64,000 bases of DNA from Paenibacillus sp. J2TS4 (GTDB lineage Bacteria; Bacillota; Bacilli; Paenibacillales; NBRC-103111): NCBI RefSeq assembly GCF_018403245.1, contig NZ_BOSH01000007.1:275260-339259 (forward strand), given 5' to 3'. This document shows, piece by piece, positions 33,035 through 41,219 of this stretch (position 1 is the stretch's first letter; each line of letters begins with the position of its first letter). Below the pieces are notes generated by a model. The model searched no databases. It was not told where the DNA came from and saw only the letters and a list, made by a program, of their open reading frames with translations. The position numbers were made by a program, and so were the translations under genes.

Positions 33035-34039
33035 TTACAAACCTTTGGACGCGATGTACAGAGCCAAGTCCACAACGCGGTTGGAATATCCCCACTCATT
33101 GTCGTACCAGGAGACGACTTTGACCATGTTGTCGCCTACGACCATAGTGGACAAAGCGTCGATGGTCGAAGAAGCCGGATCTCCGTTGAAGTCGCTGGAC
33201 ACGAGCGGCTCTTCTGTATAGTTCATGATGCCTTTCAGCGGACCGTTAGCGGCTGCTTGCAGCGCTGCGTTAACTTCGTCCACCGTAACGTTCGTTTTCA
33301 GTTCAGCGACCAGGTCTGTCACGGATACGTTCGGAGTCGGCACGCGGAAAGACATTCCGTTCAGCTTGCCTTTAAGCTCAGGCAGAACGAGGGAAACCGC
33401 TTTGGCTGCTCCTGTAGTGGAAGGAATAATGTTCTCTGCAGCAGCACGCGAGCGACGAGCGTCTTTGTGCGGCAAGTCCAGCACATTCTGATCGTTCGTG
33501 TAGGAGTGGACGGTAGTCATCATTCCTTTAACGATACCGAACTTGTCGTTCAATACTTTGGCAAAAGGAGCCAGACAGTTGGTCGTACAGGAAGCGTTGG
33601 AGATCACCGTATGCTTGGAAGCATCGTATTGATCTTCGTTAACGCCCATAACGACTGTAATATCTTCGTTAGTAGCGGGAGCGGAAATGATGACTTTCTT
33701 GGCTCCGCCTTTCAGATGTGCTTCTGCTTTAGCTTTATCTGTGAAAATCCCCGTCGATTCCACAACGATATCCACACCAACACTGCCCCAAGGCAAGTTG
33801 CCCGGATCGCGCTCTGCAAATACTTTAACTTCCTTACCGTTTACGATGATACTGCCTTCGCCCACTTCTACATTTCCTTCGAATCTACCGTGAGTCGTAT
33901 CGTATTTCAGCAAATGCGCAAGCATTTTGACGTCCGTCAAATCGTTAATAGCAACAATCTCTACTTCCGGGTTGTTGAACGCTGCGCGAAACACGTTGCG
34001 GCCAATCCGTCCGAAACCGTTAATCCCTACTTTTACCAT
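33035..34039 (-). CDS. gap: Glyceraldehyde-3-phosphate dehydrogenase (glycolytic)
   Basis: 334 residues. NAD-binding start VKVGINGFGRIGRNVFRAA. The catalytic motif is SNASCTTNCLAPFAKVL near residue 150, with the active-site Cys and the following His further on. VDVVVEST-type and SWYDNEWGYSNRVVDLA segments are also present. This is the glycolytic GapA form, since it follows cggR and heads the operon of lower glycolysis. AGGAGG before the ATG. The gene for the repressor CggR lies 82 nt upstream, a region where the message is processed in Bacillus. Confidence 0.99.
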   Translation of the reverse strand: MVKVGINGFGRIGRNVFRAAFNNPEVEIVAINDLTDVKMLAHLLKYDTTHGRFEGNVEVGEGSIIVNGKEVKVFAERDPGNLPWGSVGVDIVVESTGIFTDKAKAEAHLKGGAKKVIISAPATNEDITVVMGVNEDQYDASKHTVISNASCTTNCLAPFAKVLNDKFGIVKGMMTTVHSYTNDQNVLDLPHKDARRSRAAAENIIPSTTGAAKAVSLVLPELKGKLNGMSFRVPTPNVSVTDLVAELKTNVTVDEVNAALQAAANGPLKGIMNYTEEPLVSSDFNGDPASSTIDALSTMVVGDNMVKVVSWYDNEWGYSNRVVDLALYIASKGL

Positions 34040-34121
34040 GATGATTCCTCCTCATTCTTTTGAACTTAGGTTATATATCTCAAGACGAACCTGGGAGGGT
34101 GCGTCAAGATCACTTGGATGT

Positions 34122-35141
34122 CTAAATATAATTCAACATTTCTCTAGCGGCCGCTTCGTCCGTCACCAACACGTGCTCCTGGCCGAACTTAAGCACCGAA
34201 GCGATGCTCTCGCCTTTGCTTGCGCCCCCGGCTACGGCAATGACCTTCGTATTCTGCAAGTCTTCCAGCCTCAGCCCGGCGGTCGGCATCTTATGAACCA
34301 CTTTACCCTCGCGGTCAAAATAATAACCGAACGCTTCCGCAAGCGCGCCGTCGGCCATCAACTGCTCAATCGTGGCGGTGTCCAGCTTGCGCCTTTTGGC
34401 CATAACAATAGCTTCTCCTATTCCGTGAACGACAATCCGTGTATCGCGGATGACATCTATAATCTCACGGATATTCGGGTCTTGGATCAGAGATTGATAG
34501 GCTTCTTCTCCGAGATGATCCGGCACGTGCAGCAGCCGGTAATTTCCTCCGGTTTTTTTGGCCATAATGGAAGCAATCGTATTGGCTTGCAGCTCCACAC
34601 TTTCTCCAAGCCCCCCTCTGGCCGGCACGAACAGGCTGCCCTTAAGCGGGGTGGAAGGACTTAGATGGTTAGCCACCTCAGCCATCGTAGAACCGCCGGT
34701 AACGGCGATAACGCCCGTCTCCTGAGCCATCTTGCGCAGGGCCGATGCCCCGGCCCGTCCGAGCTCCTTCCGGGTGGAAGGGGAAAGGTCCGAATCTCCC
34801 GGAACGATAATAACCTTCTCCAGTTGAAAAGCGTCGCCAATCTGCTTCTCCATATCGGACAATCCGAATAGCTCCTTAATCATCGGCTCCAGCTGTTCCA
34901 GCAGCTTCTGGCCCGCTTCACTCACTCTCATGCCGAAGCTCTCCACTTCGAGCAATCCTTGGTTTTTCAGAAATTCGACTTCTCCTCTTAGGACACGTTC
35001 GGTCATGTTGAGGGAAGAAGCCAATGTTCTGCGGCCCACCAAGCGAGAGACTTGAATGTGATGCAGGATGGTGTATCGCTTTTTCAACAATTCGATCATG
35101 TCGGGCATAAGCTGCTTTTGAATTTCAAGAATAGCCCTCAT
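34122..35141 (-). CDS. cggR: Central glycolytic genes regulator CggR
   Basis: 339 residues. SorC-family repressor: N-terminal winged helix (RYTILHHIQVSRLVGRRTLASSLNMTERVLRGE) and a C-terminal sugar-phosphate-binding domain with VPGDSDLSPSTRKELGRAGA and AVTGGSTMAEVA. In Bacillus, fructose-1,6-bisphosphate releases it from DNA, inducing the gap operon. Here an operator of the same design lies in the leader just upstream (35191-35226), so autoregulation is expected. Confidence 0.97.
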   Translation of the reverse strand: MRAILEIQKQLMPDMIELLKKRYTILHHIQVSRLVGRRTLASSLNMTERVLRGEVEFLKNQGLLEVESFGMRVSEAGQKLLEQLEPMIKELFGLSDMEKQIGDAFQLEKVIIVPGDSDLSPSTRKELGRAGASALRKMAQETGVIAVTGGSTMAEVANHLSPSTPLKGSLFVPARGGLGESVELQANTIASIMAKKTGGNYRLLHVPDHLGEEAYQSLIQDPNIREIIDVIRDTRIVVHGIGEAIVMAKRRKLDTATIEQLMADGALAEAFGYYFDREGKVVHKMPTAGLRLEDLQNTKVIAVAGGASKGESIASVLKFGQEHVLVTDEAAAREMLNYI

Positions 35142-35190
35142 GGTTTGATATCACCCCTGCCAATACTTTGGATTCCAAGATCCAGACATG

Positions 35191-35291
35191 GACACGAAAT
35201 GTCCCGCGTAAACATTTTAAGTCCCATAAGGTCATAAAAAAAAGAAACTATCTTATGGACTCATTGTAGCGAATTTTCAACCGTTTTGCAA
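35191..35291 (-). promoter_or_regulatory. cggR-gap operon promoter and two-half-site CggR operator
   Basis: Minus strand: -35 TTGCAA (35291-35286), 17-nt spacer, -10 TACAAT (35268-35263). Downstream is an operator of two direct half-sites: TGGGAC-N6-TGTT (35226-35211), 4 nt, then CGGGAC-N6-TGTC (35206-35191). This is the Bacillus CggR layout of repeated CGGGAC-N6-TGTC. Bound CggR would block elongation just after initiation. Confidence 0.85.
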
Positions 35292-35309
35292 CAACCCTGG
35301 CAGCCTCTC

Positions 35310-35339
35310 TTTTGAAAAGAAAGGGACCAAGCGGTCCCA
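35310..35339 (-). terminator. Terminator of the PCYCGC-protein gene
   Basis: GGGACC-GCTT-GGTCCC stem followed by TTTCTTTT on the minus strand, between the PCYCGC gene and the cggR promoter. Confidence 0.8.
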
Positions 35340-35418
35340 GGATGGATGATCCATATTCTTTTTTCACCATAATACGAAACCGTCCCAACCCGTTACGTGT
35401 CTACTTCGAGCTGCACGC

Positions 35419-35937
35419 CTATTGTGGTATTGGAGTTTTAGTTGGCGGCGCATAGCCCTCCTGGTAAGCCTTATCGATTAGCTCGCGAATCTCTTTGTCT
35501 GACTGCCCCTTGGCTTTTAACTGAGCCGAAACTTCCACGATTTCAATGCAGACATTGCAGCGGGTTCCATGGTCGTCCCAGACGACAGAGCCATCTTCCG
35601 CGACTTCCTTAATAAAACAGTTTTTATTGCTCTTATGGCCAGCTACCTCGCCGCATCCGCAGTAGCAGGGCATCCAGTCGAGAAGGTCCGTATGAGCGGC
35701 AGCCGTTTGGTACGCGTGAACCACGATTTCATGCTGCCCGTCCAGAAAAGAAGGAAGCTGATCAGCAGACGCGGTTCTTTCTTGAATATCCCCGTTGGGA
35801 AGCCGGACCACTGCATCTTTATCCTGGTCATGGTTCCCCGCCTCTGTAGCGCCGCATGCAGATACGAATATCGCTGTGAGAAGCACTAACACCAGCATGG
35901 TCAACCATCGGGTACGGGCTAGTTTTGGACTCATCAT
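35419..35937 (-). CDS. PCYCGC-motif lipoprotein
   Basis: 172 residues. Signal peptide with lipobox: the hydrophobic stretch LVLVLLTAIFVSAC ends in the lipidated Cys at about 28, so it should be anchored to the outer face of the membrane. The signature MPCYCGCGEVAGHKSNKN near residue 88 and a second Cys pair in GTRCNVCIEI define the family of PCYCGC (lipo)proteins found in spore formers. Biochemical role not known; a metal or redox function is suggested by the Cys and His pattern. Single gene ended by its own terminator, upstream of cggR. Confidence 0.88.
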   Translation of the reverse strand: MMSPKLARTRWLTMLVLVLLTAIFVSACGATEAGNHDQDKDAVVRLPNGDIQERTASADQLPSFLDGQHEIVVHAYQTAAAHTDLLDWMPCYCGCGEVAGHKSNKNCFIKEVAEDGSVVWDDHGTRCNVCIEIVEVSAQLKAKGQSDKEIRELIDKAYQEGYAPPTKTPIPQ

Positions 35938-36172
35938 GAAGTTAGCATCTCCTTACATAAAATCATTTCTTGATCCGGTGAGGCATCTCCGTTCATAAAA
36001 CCATACCCATTATACAATGAGTAGTGTGGCAAATGCTATCTCTCGTCCGGCTCACTAAATTTCTAAAGGGTCCCTTCGTAACTGAATAATCTTTTATACA
36101 GGATTTGCTACTTGATTTTTTATTCGCGGTATCATATAATTACTTTTGCTTGTTTAAATTGATAGGTGTTAT

Positions 36173-36247
36173 GCGCCCGTGGTCCAATGGATATGACGTA
36201 GGCCTCCGGAGCCTGAGATCGAGGTTCGATTCCTCGCGGGCGCGCCA
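36173..36247 (+). tRNA. tRNA-Arg (anticodon CCG)
   Basis: GCGCCCG acceptor pairs with CGGGCGC; T-arm CGAGG-TTCGATT-CCTCG; anticodon loop CTCCGGA gives CCG, reading CGG. CCA is encoded. Located upstream of clpP. Confidence 0.95.
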
Positions 36248-36304
36248 TTTTGCAAACAATAATCGATCGTTCCTTTTAGCTGGACGATTTTTTTTATTTC
36301 ATTG

Positions 36305-36344
36305 TTTGACCTTTCTTGACCAATCGATAAATATTCTGTATGAT
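36305..36344 (+). promoter_or_regulatory. clpP promoter with overlapping CtsR operator
   Basis: -35 TTGACC (36316-36321), 17-nt spacer, -10 TATGAT (36339-36344). The CtsR heptad repeat, read on the minus strand, is GGTCAAG-AAA-GGTCAAA (36305-36321) and covers the -35. It fits the consensus RGTCAAA-NAN-RGTCAAA. Heat inactivation of CtsR should derepress clpP. Confidence 0.85.
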
Positions 36345-36417
36345 GTATTTAGGCTCTTATTTTAGTCTACACTTTAAGGATTAACATTTTAGATGGTGAT
36401 AAGGAGGATTAACGGCT

Positions 36418-36999
36418 ATGAGCTTTATTCCTATGGTTGTCGAACCGGATGCAAGAGGAGAACGCGCTTATGATATTTACTCCCGTTTGCTGAAAGACCG
36501 GATCATCTTTTTGGGAACACCGATTAACGATGCCGTAGCCAATACGGTCATCGCGCAGCTCCTGTTCCTGGATGCTCAAGATTCCGATAAAGACATTCAT
36601 GTGTATATTAACAGCCCCGGCGGTTCCATTACAGCCGGAATGGCGATTTATGACACGATGCAGTTTATTAAATCCGACGTCTCCACGATTTGTGTTGGAT
36701 TGGCCGCGTCGATGGGGGCTTTCTTATTAGCGGCAGGGGAAAAGGGCAAGCGTTATGCGCTGCCTAACAGCGAAATTATGATTCACCAGCCTCTCGGCGG
36801 AGCCGAGGGTCAGGCGAGCGATATCGAGATCCGCGCCAAACGCATTATTAGAATGCGGGAGAAATTGAATCTCATCCTCGCGGATAGAACCGGACAGCCG
36901 CTGGACAAAATCGAGAAGGATACCGACCGCGACTACTTCATGTGGGCCGATCAGGCCGCGGAGTACGGGCTCATCGATAAAGTTATCAAATCTTTGTAA
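36418..36999 (+). CDS. clpP: ATP-dependent Clp protease proteolytic subunit
   Basis: 193 residues. Serine peptidase of the ClpXP/ClpCP machine. Catalytic Ser near 97 in GLAASMGAFLLAAG, His near 122 in MIHQPLGGAEGQASDIE, and Asp near 171 in DTDRDYFM. N-terminal IPMVVEPDARGERAYDIYS is the usual start. AAGGAGG before the ATG. It degrades tagged and misfolded proteins, including tmRNA-tagged ones, in the cytosol. Confidence 0.99.
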   Translation: MSFIPMVVEPDARGERAYDIYSRLLKDRIIFLGTPINDAVANTVIAQLLFLDAQDSDKDIHVYINSPGGSITAGMAIYDTMQFIKSDVSTICVGLAASMGAFLLAAGEKGKRYALPNSEIMIHQPLGGAEGQASDIEIRAKRIIRMREKLNLILADRTGQPLDKIEKDTDRDYFMWADQAAEYGLIDKVIKSL

Positions 37000-37013
37000 G
37001 ATGATTATTATTT

Positions 37014-37056
37014 AAGGTGATTAAGCAGGGGCTCCCTCTTCTTAATCACCTTTTCT
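37014..37056 (+). terminator. clpP terminator
   Basis: AAGGTGATTAAG / CTTAATCACCTT, 12-bp stem followed by TTCTTTT on the plus strand, 14 nt after the clpP stop. Confidence 0.9.
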
Positions 37057-37199
37057 TTTATGATCGAAGCCATGCACCTTGCTTACTCCAAAGCTCCCAT
37101 CGCAGTGGAATAAGAGTAAAAATGCTTTTATTCTGCTCCAAAAGCTTCAATTGCGATGTTGCGGTGTGACGATGAAATAAAGAGCTGCTGCTTAGAAAT

Positions 37200-37385
37200 T
37201 AAAGTGCAAAAATACCTCTTAAATCCAACCTTTTCCCCAAAATGGGCATTCAAGTGCAAAAGTACTCTTTAATTTGGCGAAATCGACTAAATTTCTCAAA
37301 ACGTAGAAAATAGAGCGCATTTTTACACCGTAATCGCAAAAATGACTGCAACAGTAGAATTGAGGTGCAGATTTGCACCACGATT
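37200..37385. repeat. Degenerate intergenic repeat, copy 1
   Basis: Shares a series of blocks with 48240-48400: GCGAAA-TCGAC-AAAT, TCTCAAAA, GCAT, ATCGC-GCAAAA, a GTAACAG-type or GCAACAG block, then GTGCAG-TTTG. It also holds several GTGCAAAA-type motifs. No gene is seen in the 37,057-37,763 stretch. Confidence 0.5.
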
Positions 37386-37452
37386 TTGTTTTCTTGCCTA
37401 ACCAAGAACACCGATTAACGAGCAGTTCCTTTCGCATCGTTTCCTTCCTATA

Positions 37453-37688
37453 GAGCTAGTTAGCGTCTTGTGGAGCTAGTTTGCACCATTTCTCCTTTGG
37501 GCTAGTTAGCGTCTTGTGGAGCTGGTTCACACCGTTTCTTCCTATGGAGCTAGTTAGCGTCTTGTGGAGCTGTGTTCACACCGTTTCTTCCCTTAAGCTA
37601 GTTAGCGTCTGTGGAGCTAGTTCGCACCATCTCTTCTTGCGGAGCTATTTAGCGTCTTGTCGAGCAAGACACATCGTCTCTTCCTCTG
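37453..37688. repeat. Tandem repeat, ~47-bp unit, five copies
   Basis: Five units each begin with GAGCTAGTTAGCGTCTTGTG or a close variant, followed by a second GAGCTAGTT-like half and a CACC-RTYTCTTC tail. The units differ by substitutions and small indels, and a sixth partial unit follows. It does not encode a protein. Confidence 0.85.
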
Positions 37689-37763
37689 GAGCTCATTCTC
37701 ATCGGCTCTTTCCCGCCAAGCACGGATTCCGGTTTTGAGCCAAGTTCTCAAAAAAGCACAAAA

Positions 37764-37813
37764 AAACCTTCTCCAACTCGCTCGGATTCGAGCCTTCCGT
37801 TGGAGAGGGTTTC
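37764..37813 (-). terminator. Terminator of the rapZ-yvcK-whiA-HPr operon
   Basis: AACCCTCTCCAAC / GTTGGAGAAGGTT with an inner GCTCGAATCCGAGC hairpin, followed by seven Ts on the minus strand, 26 nt past the HPr stop. Confidence 0.88.
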
Positions 37814-37839
37814 ATTGTATGTAAACCCATCTCACTTGC

Positions 37840-38109
37840 TTATTGATTTTCCAACTCTTCTTTGCTGACCAGCGCTACTAAAGCGTTTACAGCCTGTTCC
37901 GCGTCCGCGCCTTCCGCACTTATGTCTACTTCCGTACCGGAACTGATCGCCAAGCTCATAATTCCCATGATGCTTTTGGCGTTTACCCGTTTTTCGTCCT
38001 TTTCCACATAAATTTCAGAAGAGAATTTGTTGGCTTCCTGTACAAACAAAGCGGCGGGCCTTGCGTGTAAGCCTGTTTTCAATTTTACAACAACAGGTCG
38101 CTTTGTCAT
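37840..38109 (-). CDS. HPr-family phosphocarrier protein
   Basis: 89 residues from the ATG at 38109; upstream in-frame codons do not fit the family start. His15 is in GLHARPAA, the site of phosphoenolpyruvate-dependent phosphorylation. Ser46 is in VNAKSIMGIMSL, the target of HPr kinase, whose gene (hprK) lies 18 kb away. In Bacillus subtilis the gene at this position after yvcL/whiA is crh, which has Gln15 and so cannot carry phosphate in the PTS. This copy keeps His15. It may therefore act as the general HPr or as a Crh-like regulator of CcpA. Confidence 0.93.
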   Translation of the reverse strand: MTKRPVVVKLKTGLHARPAALFVQEANKFSSEIYVEKDEKRVNAKSIMGIMSLAISSGTEVDISAEGADAEQAVNALVALVSKEELENQ

Positions 38110-38209
38110 GAACCAATACCCCCTACCATTCTTAATAACAAACATCCCGAACTTATCCAATGAACAAGTTTTTAAAGTATTATATCATTTTTCCCACAAC
38201 TACACTAGG

Positions 38210-39160
38210 TCAAAAGTCGGCTTTCTTATTTTCGCCCCTAATTTTTTCCGCCATCTCGTCAATTTTGCGAAGTCGGTGGTTAACTCCGGATTTGCTGACT
38301 TTCCCTTTTAACAAATCTCCGACCTCTTTTAAGTTGATGTCCGGATACTGGAGGCGAATTTCGGCTACTTCCCTAAGCTTGTCGGGCAAGTTAGCCAGGC
38401 CGATCTCTTTTTGCAGCAATTTGATATTCTCAATTTGTCTCACAGCAGCGCCAATCGTCTTGTTTAAATTAGCTGTTTCGCAGTTGACAATCCGGTTGAC
38501 CGAATTGCGCATATCCTTCATGATTCTTACATTTTCGAATTTCAGCAAAGCTTGATGAGCTCCGATAAGACTTAGAAACTCGGTAATTTTCTCGCCCTCC
38601 TTAATGTAGAAGACGAAACCTTTTTTGCGTTCGATACACCGGGCATTGAGCATAAACTGGTTGGCCAGCGCTACTAGTGCTTTACAGTGCTCCTCATACA
38701 TCGAAGCAATTTCCAAGTGATAAGAAGACCCTTCCGGATTGTTAACCGATCCTCCCGCAAGAAAAGCGCCTCTTAAATATGCTCTGCGGCAGCAATCGTT
38801 GCGAATGATGAGCTCGTCGATACCGGGCGTAAACTGAAAGCCTTCCGATACGATTTTGAGCTCAGCCAGTATTTCCTGGACTTGACTAGGAATTCGAACG
38901 ATGTAGACATTGTTTTTCTTCAACCGCATTTTTTTGCGGACCAGCAGCTCGGTATGCACCTGGAATTTCTTCTTCATGAGGGAATAAATGCGACGGGCAA
39001 TGGCGGCATTCTCTGTGGATATATCCAGAACGACTCGCTGATTCGTCAATTGGACCGCACCGTTCATCCGGATCAGTGCGGACAGCTCCGCTTGCTCACA
39101 GCACTCCTCGTCGCCTTGAATCAACGTCAATTCCTTCTTCGTCTCTGCCGCGAAAGACAT
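38210..39160 (-). CDS. whiA: DNA-binding protein WhiA
   Basis: 316 residues from the ATG at 39160, which fits the usual MSFAAETKKELT start and has AGAGGTGAGG before it; the upstream GTG is unlikely. LAGLIDADG-like N-domain (RRAYLRGAFLAGGSVNNPEGSY-type) and a C-terminal helix-turn-helix (HPDINLKEVGDLL-like: LQYPDINLKEVGDLLKG). In Bacillus it influences chromosome segregation and cell division. It overlaps no neighbour and follows yvcK closely. Confidence 0.97.
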   Translation of the reverse strand: MSFAAETKKELTLIQGDEECCEQAELSALIRMNGAVQLTNQRVVLDISTENAAIARRIYSLMKKKFQVHTELLVRKKMRLKKNNVYIVRIPSQVQEILAELKIVSEGFQFTPGIDELIIRNDCCRRAYLRGAFLAGGSVNNPEGSSYHLEIASMYEEHCKALVALANQFMLNARCIERKKGFVFYIKEGEKITEFLSLIGAHQALLKFENVRIMKDMRNSVNRIVNCETANLNKTIGAAVRQIENIKLLQKEIGLANLPDKLREVAEIRLQYPDINLKEVGDLLKGKVSKSGVNHRLRKIDEMAEKIRGENKKADF

Positions 39161-39165
39161 TCCCC

Positions 39166-40173
39166 TCACCTCTTTTCCGACATTCCCCGCTGCACCAAAT
39201 CATAGATATGGCGGCTTAATTTATCGGCATCATGCCGCAAATAGGTGCGGAACAGCACCAGGCGATCAGCTATGACGCGGCAGCCGCGTCCCGTGACCGA
39301 TTCCACATCGAGGCGTACGATCTCGGCTCCTTCTTCCGCATATTTCTGCTGAACTTGCTGAGGAATACTGCCGTTATTGACGATGACGTAATCGAACAGA
39401 TCATGTCCGATGTGATCGTAAATGGCCTGCAGGTGGTCATTTACCGAGTATTTATCCGTTTCCCCAGGCTGTGTCATCACGTTGCATACAAAAATTTTGA
39501 CGGCGGAGGAGCGGACTATCGTTTCGGCAAGCTTAGGAACGAGCAAGTTCGGAAGAATGCTGGTGTACAAGCTTCCCGGCCCCATAAGGATGGCATCGGC
39601 TTCCTCAATCGCCTCCACCGCTTCGTCCAAAGGCTGAACATCCGCCGGCTCGATGGAAACCCGTTTGATCTTTTTCCCGGCTTGAGGAATTTTGGACTCG
39701 CCTTCAATGATCGTGCCGTCTTCCATTTCTGCTCTAAGAATAACGGAATGGTTGGAAGCGGGCAACACCCTGCCGCGAACGGCCAGCACTCGACTCAATT
39801 CCCGTACACCGGAAACAAAATCTCCCGTAATCTCCTTCATTGCCGCTAGAATTAGGTTGCCCAAGCTGTGCCCGGCTAATCCGCTCCCGCTGTTGAAACG
39901 GTGCTGAAGCATTTGCGACAGCATCGGTTCTACGTCGGCGAGTGCAGTCAGAACGTTGCGAATATCTCCCGGCGGAGGAATCTGCATCTCGTCGCGAAGG
40001 ATGCCTGAGCTTCCCCCGTCATCCGCAACGGTGACGATGGCCGTAATATCCAAAGGCTTATGCTTCAACCCGCGAAGCATAACCGACAGGCCGGTTCCGC
40101 CTCCGATGACGACGATTTTGGGACGTCCTGCTTTTTCCCCGTCTTCCACAGGGTAGATCGTCTCCTTCTTCAT
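39166..40173 (-). CDS. yvcK: Gluconeogenesis factor YvcK (CofD-like)
   Basis: 335 residues. Nucleotide-binding start KIVVIGGGTGLSVMLRGLK, then TVADDGGSSGILRDEMQIPPPGDIRN and FNSGSGLAGHSLGNLILAAM. It is related to the CofD transferases. In Bacillus it is needed for growth on gluconeogenic carbon and for cell-wall homeostasis and binds UDP-GlcNAc. It overlaps rapZ by 4 nt, so translation is coupled, and lies 5 nt before whiA. Confidence 0.97.
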   Translation of the reverse strand: MKKETIYPVEDGEKAGRPKIVVIGGGTGLSVMLRGLKHKPLDITAIVTVADDGGSSGILRDEMQIPPPGDIRNVLTALADVEPMLSQMLQHRFNSGSGLAGHSLGNLILAAMKEITGDFVSGVRELSRVLAVRGRVLPASNHSVILRAEMEDGTIIEGESKIPQAGKKIKRVSIEPADVQPLDEAVEAIEEADAILMGPGSLYTSILPNLLVPKLAETIVRSSAVKIFVCNVMTQPGETDKYSVNDHLQAIYDHIGHDLFDYVIVNNGSIPQQVQQKYAEEGAEIVRLDVESVTGRGCRVIADRLVLFRTYLRHDADKLSRHIYDLVQRGMSEKR

Positions 40174-41057
40174 CGGCGGTCCCGCTCGGAATCCCGGTGG
40201 GAGACCCGGACTTTTTCGGTTTCACTGGAGCCGAGAGTTTTGCCCAGATACTCGCTGATCGCCACGGAACGATGCTTGCCGCCGGTACAGCCAATTCCGA
40301 TAACGATATTGCGCTTGCCTTCTTTCTTATACTGCGGAATAAGAAAGTTCAACATGTCCAGCAGCTTCGTGAGGAATTCCTGCGTCTCTCCCCACTTCAT
40401 CACATAATCGAACACATCCGGATGCTGCCCGGTATTAGGACGGAGCTGCTCGATATAGTGCGGGTTAGGAAGAAAGCGGACGTCAAAGATCAAATCCGCA
40501 TCGATAGGCACCCCGTATTTAAAACCGAAGGAGATCACATCTACATTCATGATGTCCTCATCGGAATGAATGAAGCGGGAGACGATCTGCTCCTTCAGTT
40601 GGGCAGGCTTCAGACTGGTCGTATCGATCACCTGTGTGGCCATCCCTTTAAGCTCCTCCAGCAGCCTTCTTTCCTGCTGGATTCCGCTCAGCGGAGACCC
40701 GTCCTTAGCCAGCGGGTGCCTTCTCCGGCTTTCCTTATACCTTTGAACCAGAACCAAATCGGTCGCATCCAAAAACAAAATTTCATAGGATATCGTGTAG
40801 TTTTCCTTAATATAGCGAAGGGATTCAAATAAGGCAGTAAAAAATTCACGTCCCCGGAGATCGATGACGAGGGCGACTTTCCCGATTTTGCCGTTAGATT
40901 GATCAATAAGCTCGGCAAATTTAGGAATGAGTACAGGCGGTAAATTATCGACGCAGAAAAATCCTAAATCCTCCAGACTTTGTACGGCTATCGTCTTGCC
41001 CGCCCCGGACATCCCCGTAATGATGACCAATTTGGCCAATTCATTCCTTTCTTCCAT
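40170..41057 (-). CDS. rapZ: RNase adapter / nucleotide-binding protein RapZ (YvcJ)
   Basis: 295 residues. P-loop GMSGAGKTIAVQ near residue 13, then LEDLGFFCVDNLPPVLIPKF. The C-terminal domain has DVRFLPNPHYIEQLRPNTG and VIGIGCTGGKHRSVAISEYL. In Bacillus the protein (YvcJ) hydrolyses GTP and affects competence; in enterobacteria RapZ targets the small RNA GlmZ. AAGGAG before the ATG. First gene of the rapZ-yvcK-whiA-HPr group. Confidence 0.97.
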   Translation of the reverse strand: MEERNELAKLVIITGMSGAGKTIAVQSLEDLGFFCVDNLPPVLIPKFAELIDQSNGKIGKVALVIDLRGREFFTALFESLRYIKENYTISYEILFLDATDLVLVQRYKESRRRHPLAKDGSPLSGIQQERRLLEELKGMATQVIDTTSLKPAQLKEQIVSRFIHSDEDIMNVDVISFGFKYGVPIDADLIFDVRFLPNPHYIEQLRPNTGQHPDVFDYVMKWGETQEFLTKLLDMLNFLIPQYKKEGKRNIVIGIGCTGGKHRSVAISEYLGKTLGSSETEKVRVSHRDSERDRR

Positions 41058-41219
41058 TGCGTCCTCTCCTTCCCGGTACTATATATATACAGTTATGAAG
41101 AGTATAAGAGTCCAGATTTCTTCGTCAGCTAATCCAAATCCGTCCATTCTATAGATGCGATAATAAGAAAACTTCCATCATATGATGTCTGGCACGAGCA
41201 GACGCGTTTATTACAGTTT

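Noticed and set aside
33020..34063. 347-residue plus-strand ORF opposite gap
   Set aside because: It is the antisense shadow of a highly biased housekeeping gene and has no ribosome site or family motif. The same applies to long plus-strand ORFs opposite pgk, tpiA, eno, rapZ, hprK and msmX.
37453..37688. Possible CRISPR array
   Set aside because: Units are contiguous tandem copies with no unique spacers. No cas gene is in the window.
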